Assembly (NCBI RefSeq): GCF_016905005.1
Contig: NZ_JADIKC010000004.1
Location: forward strand, 62,001-126,000
DNA from: Dyella kyungheensis
GTDB taxonomy: Bacteria; Pseudomonadota; Gammaproteobacteria; Xanthomonadales; Rhodanobacteraceae
Direction: 5' to 3'
Length of the DNA stretch: 64,000 nucleotides
Shown here: piece after piece, positions 33,443 through 41,043 of the stretch
How the letters are laid out: each line of letters begins with the position of its first letter
Position numbering within the stretch: position 1 is the stretch's first letter
The notes under the pieces: generated by a model
The model's database searches: none
What the model was told of the DNA's origin: nothing
What the model saw: only the letters and a program-made list of their open reading frames with translations
Translations under genes and position numbers: made by a program

Positions 33443-34366
33443 CTAACCGACGCTGGCCGCCTGGGTGTTGTCGTAGATCCTGCGGACGCGTGGGGAAGGG
33501 CGGGCGCGTACCGCCTGGCATTGCGCGCGCAGGTCCTCGTACGAAGCGAGGCGGCCGCGCAGCCAGCGCTGCATTTGCGGGCCGAACAGGCCGTCCACCT
33601 TGCGATCGGCCTCGCGGATCTGTCCCTGGATGGCCGACACCTTCCACGGTTCGTCGGACAGGTTGGCGATCGACTGCTGGCAGGCGTTGTCCAGCGGTGC
33701 GTCCGGCGGCAGATCGAGGAAGGCGCACAGGCGCGCCCATTCGATATCCGGCTGGCTCACCAAGTCCTCGAGGAACACGAAGTGGTGATTGGCCCGGCCG
33801 ATGTGCTGGCTGTGGATGTTCATGGCGCGGTTCCAGCGGCGCGCCCAGTGCACGGTGCCGCCGCCGAAGGCCTCGTCGTTCTCGAAACGCAGGTAGACGT
33901 CGGCCAGCGAGGCCAGCACATCCATGCCTCGGCGCACCACGTGCACAAAGCGCGCGTCAGGCGCCAGTGCCTCGATCTCGGGGATATAGAGCAGGTGGTT
34001 GGGCGTCTTTTCCAGCCACATCGAACGCCCGGCGGCCGCGGCAGAACGATCGAGCAGGGCCAGGAACCGCCCGGACAGGGTGCGCCAATGGTAAGCGGAG
34101 GGCATCGGTGGGCGGGCACCGGCCAACTGCATGTGCAGCGCGGCGAAGACGTCACGGATGTGGCGGCGGGTCAGGCCCAACGATTGGCGCCAGCGGCGGC
34201 GACGAGGCTGCACCCGGGCATCGCCCCAGCGCCAGGCCAGATCGCCGTGCAACTGTTCGAAAAAGGCGGTTTCCGGCAGCGTGTAGACCGCAGGATGTCG
34301 CGCCAGCAAAGCCTGGACGATGGTGGTCCCGGAACGTGGACAACCCACGACAAACGTTCGCCGCAT
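33443..34366 (-). CDS. Sulfotransferase without TPR domain (ST4)
   Basis: 307-aa single-domain PAPS-dependent sulfotransferase. The phosphosulfate loop is at the extreme N-terminus: 'MRRTFVVGCPRSGTTIVQAL'. The 3'-phosphate motif is 'RFVHVVRRGMDVLASLADVY', and 'MWLEKTPNHLLYIPEIEALA' is the conserved middle block. ATG 34366 has GGGGGAG nine bases upstream; an ATG seven codons earlier is less likely. It converges on the hydroxylase gene with a 21-bp gap. The different length and lack of TPRs suggest a small-molecule, glycan or distinct protein acceptor, which sequence cannot decide. Confidence 0.87.
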   Translation of the reverse strand: MRRTFVVGCPRSGTTIVQALLARHPAVYTLPETAFFEQLHGDLAWRWGDARVQPRRRRWRQSLGLTRRHIRDVFAALHMQLAGARPPMPSAYHWRTLSGRFLALLDRSAAAAGRSMWLEKTPNHLLYIPEIEALAPDARFVHVVRRGMDVLASLADVYLRFENDEAFGGGTVHWARRWNRAMNIHSQHIGRANHHFVFLEDLVSQPDIEWARLCAFLDLPPDAPLDNACQQSIANLSDEPWKVSAIQGQIREADRKVDGLFGPQMQRWLRGRLASYEDLRAQCQAVRARPSPRVRRIYDNTQAASVG

Positions 34367-34561
34367 GGCGCTGTCTCCCCCAAACAATGGCCCGACCTAA
34401 TGGCCAGTGACGGTGATTAACGCGTGATTTCGCGTTGCGTTGACTAAAAATACAGCTTCTCGTAAGGAAAAGGGACCGTTCGTCACATTTTTTTGCTGTA
34501 CCGCCCGAGCCGGGGCAGCCAAACCTGTCATTCTCTCGACGCCTCGACCCGGACCCGCCTC

Positions 34562-35524
34562 ATGCACGCACTCACTTTCGACCGCTTTGGCCCTGCCGAC
34601 GTGCTGCGCTGGACCGAGCGTCCCGACCCGCAGCCGGGCCCGGGCCAAGTGCTGGTGCGGATGCAGAGCGTCGGCCTGAACTTTGCCGACGTGTACCGGC
34701 GCAACGGCAACTACCACCTCAGCGGCACGGCGCCCTGGGTGTTGGGCTACGAAGGTGCCGGCGTGGTCGAACTGCCGGTGGCCGGCGACAGCCAGTTCCC
34801 GGCGGGCAGGCGCGTGGGCTTCGCCGACATGGCTCATGCCAATGCCGAACTGGTGGCCGTGGATCGCGATCGCCTGATCCCGCTGCCGGACGATATCGAT
34901 GCCGACACGGCTGCCGCCGTCCTGCTGCAAGGCCTGACCGCGCAATACCTCGTCTCGGACAGCTTCGTCGTGCGTGCCGGCGACGTGGCGGTGGTGCACG
35001 CGGCGGCCGGTGGCGTGGGCCTGCTGCTCGTGCAGATGCTCAAGGCGCTGGGCGCGGTGGTGCTGGGCATCGCGTCCAGCGAAAGCAAGCGCGACGCCGT
35101 GATCGCCGCGGGCGCCGATGTGGCCGTGGGTTACCAGGACTGGGTGGAAGCCACCCGCGCGCTCACCGGCGGGCATGGCGCGAACGTGGTCTACGATTCG
35201 GTCGGCCGGACCCTGGCGGACAGCCTTGCCGCTGCCCGCATCGGCGGCACCGTGGTGTTCTACGGCATGGCGGCGGGCGATCCGGACCCGGTCGATCCGC
35301 GCCTGCTGATGGATCGCTCGCTCACCTTGACCGGTGGCGACCTGTGGAATGTGCTCACCGGCCCGGAAGCGCGCCGCGAACGGGCGGCGGCGCTGTTCCA
35401 GCAGATCAGGCAGGGCACGCTGAAGCCGCAGATCGCTGCGCGCTTCCCGCTGCGCGAGGGTGCGGCTGCGCATGCCTTCCTGGAAAGCCGCGCGGCCATC
35501 GGCAAGGTGCTGCTTACGCTTTGA
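34562..35524 (+). CDS. NADPH:quinone oxidoreductase (Qor-like, zinc-independent MDR)
   Basis: 320-aa medium-chain reductase that moves electrons from NADPH to quinones. It has the GroES-like N-terminal domain with 'VGLNFADVYRRNGNY', 'PWVLGYEGAGVVELP' and the nucleotide-binding 'VVHAAAGGVGLLLVQMLKAL'. No zinc-binding cysteine cluster is present, as in E. coli QorA. ATG 34562 fits the family start (MHALTFDRFG). A TTGACT at 34440-34445 could be a -35 box but its -10 is poor. It stands alone beside the sulfotransferase locus and is not obviously part of it. Confidence 0.9.
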   Translation: MHALTFDRFGPADVLRWTERPDPQPGPGQVLVRMQSVGLNFADVYRRNGNYHLSGTAPWVLGYEGAGVVELPVAGDSQFPAGRRVGFADMAHANAELVAVDRDRLIPLPDDIDADTAAAVLLQGLTAQYLVSDSFVVRAGDVAVVHAAAGGVGLLLVQMLKALGAVVLGIASSESKRDAVIAAGADVAVGYQDWVEATRALTGGHGANVVYDSVGRTLADSLAAARIGGTVVFYGMAAGDPDPVDPRLLMDRSLTLTGGDLWNVLTGPEARRERAAALFQQIRQGTLKPQIAARFPLREGAAAHAFLESRAAIGKVLLTL

Positions 35525-35530
35525 GCAGTG

Positions 35531-36442
35531 TCAGAAGCGCTCGCTGTCCTCGTTTTCCTGCACCGGCAGCACATGATGGAACACGCCGTAGTCGATGTGG
35601 CTGACGCCCTGTTCGTCGTCGTGCACCAGATCGATGTAGCGGTGGTTCCAGCGCCACTCGCGATGACTCCATTGGCGCCGCGCCAGCATGGATTGCGAAG
35701 TGGTTTCGTCGATGCCTTCGATGCAGAGCATCAGCGTGGCTTCGGTACTGGCCAGTTCCTCGCGGCTCAGCCCGTGCAGCGGACTGCTCTCGTCGATGAT
35801 GTGCATCAGGCTCCAGCTCAGCGTGAACACCGGATGCCGGTCGCGCATCAGCTTGAGGTCGTGGATACGCCGCAGGCGAAAACCTTCGGGTGAGGTTTCG
35901 CGCAGCAGCAGGTGCAGTTTGGCCGAGGCTTCGGCAATCACGTTCTGCCGTGCGTTGGCCGCGCGTATCATCAGCGTGTGCTTGCCATGCACCAGGTGAA
36001 TCACCGGATGATCGGCAAACAGCATCTTGGCGCGCGGACGCGAAAAGCGCGAAAACACCAGGCCGGTGACCAGGGCGATGCTCAACATGCCGGCGAAGAT
36101 CTCGGCCGTCGCCACGATGTGCGCGTACAGCGTCTGTGGGTGCATGTCGCCATAGCCCACGGTGGCCAGGGTTTCCACGCTGAAGAAGAAAGCGCCGGCG
36201 AAATTGCGCGGAAACTGGTTGGCGATGGCGTGGTCGCCCAGCTGGTAAAGCGCGGCGAACACGGTGTTGAGCGCCAGGAAACCGGCCGCCGCGAGCCCGA
36301 AAAAGGTCGGCCAGCGGATGGTCAGCGCGAAGTGGTAGATGTCGTCCCAGATGCGTTGCGTCAGGCCCTCGCTGACGAACGGGCGGCCACCGATCTGGAT
36401 GGTGCGAGGGCGGTTGAGCCACTGTTGGAACCGAGCGCGCAT
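35531..36442 (-). CDS. Inward-rectifier K+ channel (KirBac-like)
   Basis: 303 aa. Two TM helices (about 44-66 and 105-128) flank the pore loop with the potassium selectivity filter TVGYG (94-98) in 'FFFSVETLATVGYGDMHP'. The C-terminal 170 residues are the immunoglobulin-like cytoplasmic domain of Kir channels ('FADHPVIHLVHGKHTLMIRA', 'LMHIIDESSPLHGLS'). It passes potassium across the inner membrane; gating may respond to lipids or pH as in other KirBac proteins. It converges on the quinone reductase gene with only a 6-bp gap. Confidence 0.92.
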   Translation of the reverse strand: MRARFQQWLNRPRTIQIGGRPFVSEGLTQRIWDDIYHFALTIRWPTFFGLAAAGFLALNTVFAALYQLGDHAIANQFPRNFAGAFFFSVETLATVGYGDMHPQTLYAHIVATAEIFAGMLSIALVTGLVFSRFSRPRAKMLFADHPVIHLVHGKHTLMIRAANARQNVIAEASAKLHLLLRETSPEGFRLRRIHDLKLMRDRHPVFTLSWSLMHIIDESSPLHGLSREELASTEATLMLCIEGIDETTSQSMLARRQWSHREWRWNHRYIDLVHDDEQGVSHIDYGVFHHVLPVQENEDSERF

Positions 36443-36496
36443 GGAGCGATTCCGAGCGGGTGAGGGGCGTGGCGATTCTATCGCGGCACGCGGGGA

Positions 36497-37003
36497 TCAC
36501 GCGGAGCGTGTGGCCTGCAGGTCGCGCCAGGTCAGGTACAGGCGCAGATCGAGTTCCTGCTGGTGATAGTCTGGCTGCATGTATTCGCACAACTGGTAGA
36601 ACGCCTTGTTGTGCTCGGCCTCCTTCAGGTGCGCCAGTTCGTGCACCACGATCATCTTCAGGAATTCCGGCGGCGTATCGCGAAACAGAGCGGCGATGCG
36701 GATTTCCTTGCGCGCCTTCAGGCGGCTGCCGTGCACATGCGAAATGGCCGTGTGCAGGCCCAGCGCCTTGCCGATCACGTCCAGTTTGCTGTCGTACCAC
36801 ACGCGGTCGATGCCCGGCGCATTGCGCAGGTGTTGCTGGCGCAAGGCATTGGTATAGGCATACAGCGCCTTGTCGCTCTGCACCTCGTGGCGGCCGGGAT
36901 GGCGCTTTTCCAGATACGCACCGAGCTCGTCGCGTTCGATCAGCAGACGAACCTTGTCCAGCAGGGCCGGCGGATAACCGCCGAGGTACTTCAGTGCGGT
37001 CAT
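36497..37003 (-). CDS. YgjP-like zinc metallopeptidase-fold protein (DUF45)
   Basis: 168 aa with zinc-site motif HELAH (121-125) and a third His at 131 in 'VVHELAHLKEAEHNKAFYQL'. This is the WLM/SprT-like pattern of YgjP (DUF45) proteins. The family is annotated as metal-dependent hydrolases; E. coli YgjP has been reported to act on UTP, but I would treat the substrate as open. The ATG overlaps the stop of the 90-aa gene upstream by 4 bp (ATGA), so the two are translationally coupled. Confidence 0.87.
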   Translation of the reverse strand: MTALKYLGGYPPALLDKVRLLIERDELGAYLEKRHPGRHEVQSDKALYAYTNALRQQHLRNAPGIDRVWYDSKLDVIGKALGLHTAISHVHGSRLKARKEIRIAALFRDTPPEFLKMIVVHELAHLKEAEHNKAFYQLCEYMQPDYHQQELDLRLYLTWRDLQATRSA

Positions 37004-37272
37004 GCCGCAGGCGGTTCGTCGTCGAAGCCGGTATAGCCTTCCGGGAACACCGGGGTGCCGTCCTCTTCCAGCGATTCGATCGCGGCGAGCGCCTTGTCGG
37101 CCGCTTCTTCAGCCTGCGCCTGCTCGCGGAAACTGCGGTTCTCGCAGATCGCGAAATACACCGGGAAACCGCTGCGTCCGCGGGGCGTGACCACGATGCA
37201 GGCGGTGAAGCGCGAACCCTCGGCAACCGCCGTGGTGTGGACCGAGTAGTGGTCGAAGAGGCGTTCGGTCAT
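37000..37272 (-). CDS. Conserved hypothetical protein, 90 aa
   Basis: Soluble 90-aa protein beginning 'MTERLFDHYSVHTTAVAEGS'. It is predicted to have a short beta-rich N-terminal half ('RFTACIVVTPRGRSGFPVYF') followed by an Ala/Glu helix and an acidic, Pro-rich tail. No enzyme motif is visible and the family is not recognised. It is coupled by a 4-bp overlap to the YgjP-like gene. Confidence 0.7.
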   Translation of the reverse strand: MTERLFDHYSVHTTAVAEGSRFTACIVVTPRGRSGFPVYFAICENRSFREQAQAEEAADKALAAIESLEEDGTPVFPEGYTGFDDEPPAA

Positions 37273-37333
37273 GTCGATGTTCCACGGAGTAGGGCCGCCA
37301 TTTTAACCGGGTGGCTGTGCCACCATGCGCGCC

Positions 37334-37783
37334 ATGTCCATTTCCGTACCCCGGCTCGTCCTCGACACCAACGTCGCACTCGATCTTTTCGTGTTCCGCG
37401 ACCCTGCCTGCGAGCGCCTCCGGGATGCGTTGCAGCGAGGCCTGGTGCAGGCGGTGGTGGACGAGCCCTGCCGCGCCGAATGGCTGGCGGTGCTGAAATA
37501 CCCCCAGTTCGGCCTCGCCGAGGCGGCGCGCGGGCAGGCCATGGCGGCGTTCGATGGCGCCGTGGCGCGGTTGCCGGAAGCGGCCATGACGCCACATCCG
37601 GAGGTGAAGCTGCCGCGCTGCACGGACCCGGACGACCAGAAATTCCTCGAGCTGGCGCTTGCGGCGGGGGCTCAATGCCTGCTCAGCAAGGACAAGGCGC
37701 TGCTGCAGCTCGCCCGGCGCACCGCGCGCGAAGGCTGGTTCCGCATCCTGGCACCGTCGGCATGGGAACCGCCGGCGGCCTAG
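37334..37783 (+). CDS. PIN domain protein, putative toxin-type endoribonuclease
   Basis: 149 aa. The PIN-fold acidic residues are in 'RLVLDTNVALDLFVF' (first Asp) and 'CTDPDDQKFLELALAAGAQC', with 'LLSKDKALLQLA' near the end, as in COG1569 PIN proteins. These are Mg2+-dependent RNases, often toxins of toxin-antitoxin pairs. No antitoxin gene is visible next to it, so this may be a solitary or chromosomal housekeeping PIN. The start could be ATG 37325 or 37334; neither has a good ribosome-binding site. Confidence 0.82.
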   Translation: MSISVPRLVLDTNVALDLFVFRDPACERLRDALQRGLVQAVVDEPCRAEWLAVLKYPQFGLAEAARGQAMAAFDGAVARLPEAAMTPHPEVKLPRCTDPDDQKFLELALAAGAQCLLSKDKALLQLARRTAREGWFRILAPSAWEPPAA

Positions 37784-37849
37784 GCGAGCGTTTCACAACC
37801 GATTGATCGGCCATTGGCGATGCTGATTGTCCAAAGATGGAGTGCGGCG

Positions 37850-38275
37850 ATGAAGATCATGCAGAGCGCGGCAGGTGCAGTATGCGTGGCCTTGGGTCTG
37901 GTGGCGCTGGCCGGCTGCGGCGTGACCAACGACCACGACAAGGTGATCAAGGACGTGGTGTCCAATCGCCAGTTCCTCTACCAGGCGCCGGGCGATGGCA
38001 CGGCCACGCTGCAGATCGTGCGCAGCAACGGTTACTTCGGCGCCGGTTGCTCCAGCCAGGTGCTGGTCGACGACAAGTTCGCCGCACAGCTGGAAACCGG
38101 CGAGCAGGCCACGTTCTATCTGCCCAGCGGGGCGCACACGGTAGCGCTGCGAAACTCCGGCGCGTGCCACCAGGCCGATGACGATGCACACGTCGAGACC
38201 AACCTGGCCGCCGGTGAAACCGCGCTGGTGGAAGTGAACAAGTGGGGATCGTCGCTGTCGCTGGCCAAGCGCTGA
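37850..38275 (+). CDS. Putative lipoprotein, 141 aa
   Basis: N-terminus 'MKIMQSAAGAVCVALGLVAL' then lipobox LAGC gives a lipoprotein signal with the lipid Cys near residue 23. The mature part has a beta-rich domain with 'GDGTATLQIVRSNGYFGAGC' and 'QATFYLPSGAHTVALRNSG', resembling small beta-sandwich domains of 3-oxoacyl-ACP-like lipoproteins, but I do not recognise the family. Two further Cys (in GAGC and SGAC) could form a disulfide. ATG 37850 has GGAG eight bases upstream. Confidence 0.75.
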   Translation: MKIMQSAAGAVCVALGLVALAGCGVTNDHDKVIKDVVSNRQFLYQAPGDGTATLQIVRSNGYFGAGCSSQVLVDDKFAAQLETGEQATFYLPSGAHTVALRNSGACHQADDDAHVETNLAAGETALVEVNKWGSSLSLAKR

Positions 38276-38310
38276 GCGATGGTCTGAACAGGCGAGCAGA
38301 GGAGGGCGTC

Positions 38311-38499
38311 ATGCTCGATCAAGTCTTCATCCACTGCCCCTACTGCGGCGAGGCCATCGAAATACTCGTCGATGGCTCCGCCGACAGCCAGCACTACATC
38401 GAGGACTGCCAGGTCTGCTGCCGTCCCATCAACATCAGTGTGAGCTTCGATGAGGATGGCGACCCGTTGGTTAGTGTCGCCTCCGAAAACGAAGGCTGA
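38311..38499 (+). CDS. CPXCG motif-containing cysteine-rich protein, 62 aa
   Basis: Tiny zinc-ribbon protein with 'HCPYCGEAIEILVD' near residue 8 and 'DCQVCCRPINISVSF' near residue 33, the two halves of a four-cysteine zinc site. This is the CPXCG family, conserved in gammaproteobacteria, function unknown. ATG 38311 follows a strong GAGGAGGG. It lies 35 bp after the lipoprotein gene and may share its transcript. Confidence 0.88.
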   Translation: MLDQVFIHCPYCGEAIEILVDGSADSQHYIEDCQVCCRPINISVSFDEDGDPLVSVASENEG

Positions 38500-38524
38500 A
38501 ACGACAGAGACCTTGAACAGGCTC

Positions 38525-39172
38525 TTAGGCCAGGGCGGACGAATCGATCACGCTCACGCCGAGGTTCTCGAAGCGAAGCAGCGTGGGGATATCCGTTTCC
38601 GGTGACACCGGGCGCGTGAGATCCCACAGCACGTGTGTGCGATAGCCCAGCTCCACCGCGTCCTGCGCAGTCCACAGCACGCAGACGTCTCGCGCCAGCC
38701 CGCAGACATACACCTCGTCCACGCCTTGCTCGCGCAACCAGCCATCCAGTGCGGTGGTCGGGCGCTTGCCGCGCGGGCCGTGGTTCTCGCGAAAGCCGCT
38801 GTACGAATCCACGCAGGGGTCGTCGCCCTTGCGGATCACCGTATCCACCTGCGACCAGTCGATCGACGGGTGCAGCGCCGCCCCCGGCGTCTCCTGCACG
38901 CAGTGCGGCGGCCATAGCGTTTGCGCATGACCGTAGAGCGGAATGCGGTCGAACGGCTCGCGCCCGGGGTGCGAGGTGGCGAACGAGATATGGCCGGCCG
39001 GGTGCCAGTCCTGGGTGGCCACCACGTGATCGAACACGTTCCGCTTCAGCAGTTGGTCGATGCCGGGGACGATGGCGTCCCCTTCGTGGCAGGCGAGCGC
39101 GCCACCGGGCATGAAGTCCGGCTGGACGTCGACCAGGATGAGGGCGGCGCGGCTACGGATAGCTGGCTTCAT
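38525..39172 (-). CDS. pncA: Bifunctional nicotinamidase/pyrazinamidase
   Basis: 215-aa cytosolic amidohydrolase that converts nicotinamide to nicotinate for NAD salvage. The catalytic triad is D15 in 'LILVDVQPDF', K115 in 'VIRKGDDP' and C164 in 'CGLARDVCV'. The metal site is D55, H57 and H61 ('QDWHPAGH'). 'PPHCVQ' at 88-93 is also conserved. Length and order match E. coli PncA (213 aa). Confidence 0.95.
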   Translation of the reverse strand: MKPAIRSRAALILVDVQPDFMPGGALACHEGDAIVPGIDQLLKRNVFDHVVATQDWHPAGHISFATSHPGREPFDRIPLYGHAQTLWPPHCVQETPGAALHPSIDWSQVDTVIRKGDDPCVDSYSGFRENHGPRGKRPTTALDGWLREQGVDEVYVCGLARDVCVLWTAQDAVELGYRTHVLWDLTRPVSPETDIPTLLRFENLGVSVIDSSALA

Positions 39173-39369
39173 GGGGCTGGGCTCATGGACATGGGCGCAT
39201 GGTCGCGTCAGGTTTCGTAAAAGGTTGCGCCGGAAAGTCTAGTCGGCCGGAGGGAGTTGTGGTGTGACGCGTTCGACGAGTGATTTGTCAGGCATAGACA
39301 GCGTTCAGAGTAGGAAATTTCCTGCAGCAGACCCGCCCGAAGCCCAGTCGCGGCGCCGTCGCAGGCATA

Positions 39370-39771
39370 ATGAGCTCCAGCCAATCAGCGGAACAGCGCA
39401 TGTTTTTCGACCAGTCGTGGATGGGGTACGGCATCGTGGGTGCGCTGGAGGCCGGCGCCATCGCCCTGGTCATCGGCCTGGTCGCGTTCGTGCTGCTGCA
39501 TCTGTTCGGCCGCAGCCAAGGCTGGGGCCTGGGTGTAGAGGTCGGCTGGGCCTGCCTTGGTGGCGTGATCCTGGCCGGCGGCAGCGATATGTGGAACCTG
39601 GTCTATTTCAACTACGGCCGCGTGCAGTCGCTGCAGCTGTTGAAGGTGCGGCTGGCCGAGGTGCATGACCCGGACAACTTGGGCGCGCGCGTGTTCTTCG
39701 AATTCGTCGGCGTCGCCGTGGGCGTCTTCATTGGCTGGCTGCTGGTCTCGCGGCGACGTTCCTCCCTGTAA
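39370..39771 (+). CDS. Hypothetical membrane protein, 133 aa
   Basis: Three hydrophobic segments (about 22-46, 54-70 and 108-127) and a short polar loop ('LAEVHDPDNLGARVFFEF') suggest a small inner-membrane protein. I do not recognise the family. The start may be ATG 39370 or the in-frame ATG 39400 (MFFDQSWMGY). It is 72 bp upstream of the MFS gene in the same direction, so a shared transcript is possible. Confidence 0.6.
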   Translation: MSSSQSAEQRMFFDQSWMGYGIVGALEAGAIALVIGLVAFVLLHLFGRSQGWGLGVEVGWACLGGVILAGGSDMWNLVYFNYGRVQSLQLLKVRLAEVHDPDNLGARVFFEFVGVAVGVFIGWLLVSRRRSSL

Positions 39772-39843
39772 CGCGCGTCGCCGGCGTTCCCCCTTTTGCG
39801 CCGACGACTTCTGCGAATCGATTCCTCCCCCGATGTTGGATCC

Positions 39844-41043
39844 ATGACTACTCACGTTGAACCGGGCGACAGCGGCACGCCGTTGACCCTGCGCATCGTC
39901 CAGATCGTGCTCTTCACCTTCCTGGCCTATCTGGTGATCGGCATGCAGCTGGCGGTGCTGCCGCCGTTCGTGCACGACGACCTGGGCTTCGGCGCGGTGC
40001 TCGCCGGCCTGGTGATCAGCACGCAATACGTGGCCACTTTGTTGAGCCGCGGCTTTGCCGGGCGTACCTCCGACACGGCGGGTCCCAAGCGCACAGCGCT
40101 GATCGGCCTGCTGGCCTGCGCGGTGAGCGGCCTGCTGATGATCGCTGCCGCCTTGCTGCGCGAATCGCGCATCGCCTCGGTGGGCGTGATGCTGGTGGCG
40201 CGGCTGGCGCTCGGCATGGGCGAAAGCTGCGTGGCCACCGGCTGCATCATGTGGGGCATCGGTCGCGTGGGGGCGGAGCACACCGCCAAGGTGATCTCGT
40301 GGAACGGCATCGCCACCTATGGCGCGCTGGCGGTGGGCGCGCCGCTCGGCGTGGTGCTGACCCATGCGGCGGGCTTCGCCAGCATCGGCGTGGCAGCGGT
40401 GGCATTGATGCTGCTGGCGCTGCTGCTGGCCTGGCGTCGTCCCGCCGTCCGTGTCGAAGGCGGCGAACGCATGCCGATGCATCATGTGTTCGGGCGCGTG
40501 GCGCCGTACGGCATGGGGTTGGCGCTCGGCTCGGTGGGCTTCGGCGTCATCGCCACCTTCATCACGTTGTACTACGCGAGCCAGGGCTGGGCCGGCGCCG
40601 CGCCCACGCTCAGCGTGTTCGGCGTGTGCTTCGTGGGCGTGCGGTTGGTGCTGGGCTGGACCATCGCCTACTTCGGCGGTTATCGCACCGCGATGGTCTC
40701 GCTGTTGGTGGAATGCGCGGGCCTGATCGTGCTGGCGATGGCGAACCATCCTGGCGTGGCGATGCTGGGTGCGGCCCTGAGCGGCATCGGCTTTTCGCTG
40801 ATCTTCCCGGCACTGGGCGTGGTGGCGGTGGAGCGCGTCAGCGGCAGCAATCGGGGCGCCGCGTTGGCCGCGTACTCGGTGTTCATCGATGTGGCGCTCG
40901 GCGTCACCGGTCCTCTGGGCGGATGGATCGCCTCGGGCGGACGCTACGGGCCGATGTTCGTGGTGGCGGCCATGATGTCGCTCGCGGCGGTGGTGCTCAC
41001 GGGTGGCCTTTATCTCGTCTACGGCAACAAGGCGAACGGCTAG
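39844..41043 (+). CDS. MFS transporter, YhhS-like
   Basis: 399-aa major facilitator with about 12 TM segments. It has 'LVISTQYVATLLSRGFAGR' and 'DTAGPKRTALIGLLACAVSG' (motif A region), then the central loop and a second bundle with 'LSGIGFSLIFPALGVVAVER'. This pattern matches the YhhS/arabinose-efflux group of DHA1-type exporters; the substrate is unknown. Its TAG stop (41041-41043) shares bases with the stop of the convergent cardiolipin synthase gene. Confidence 0.88.
   Translation: MTTHVEPGDSGTPLTLRIVQIVLFTFLAYLVIGMQLAVLPPFVHDDLGFGAVLAGLVISTQYVATLLSRGFAGRTSDTAGPKRTALIGLLACAVSGLLMIAAALLRESRIASVGVMLVARLALGMGESCVATGCIMWGIGRVGAEHTAKVISWNGIATYGALAVGAPLGVVLTHAAGFASIGVAAVALMLLALLLAWRRPAVRVEGGERMPMHHVFGRVAPYGMGLALGSVGFGVIATFITLYYASQGWAGAAPTLSVFGVCFVGVRLVLGWTIAYFGGYRTAMVSLLVECAGLIVLAMANHPGVAMLGAALSGIGFSLIFPALGVVAVERVSGSNRGAALAAYSVFIDVALGVTGPLGGWIASGGRYGPMFVVAAMMSLAAVVLTGGLYLVYGNKANG

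Noticed and set aside
34388-34561. Small peptide precursor for the sulfotransferase locus
   Set aside because: I looked for a short acidic or Tyr-rich ORF with a ribosome-binding site here and in the 31941-32098 gap and saw none. The substrate may be encoded elsewhere.
37334-37783. Complete toxin-antitoxin pair
   Set aside because: Only the PIN protein is present; neither neighbour looks like an antitoxin.
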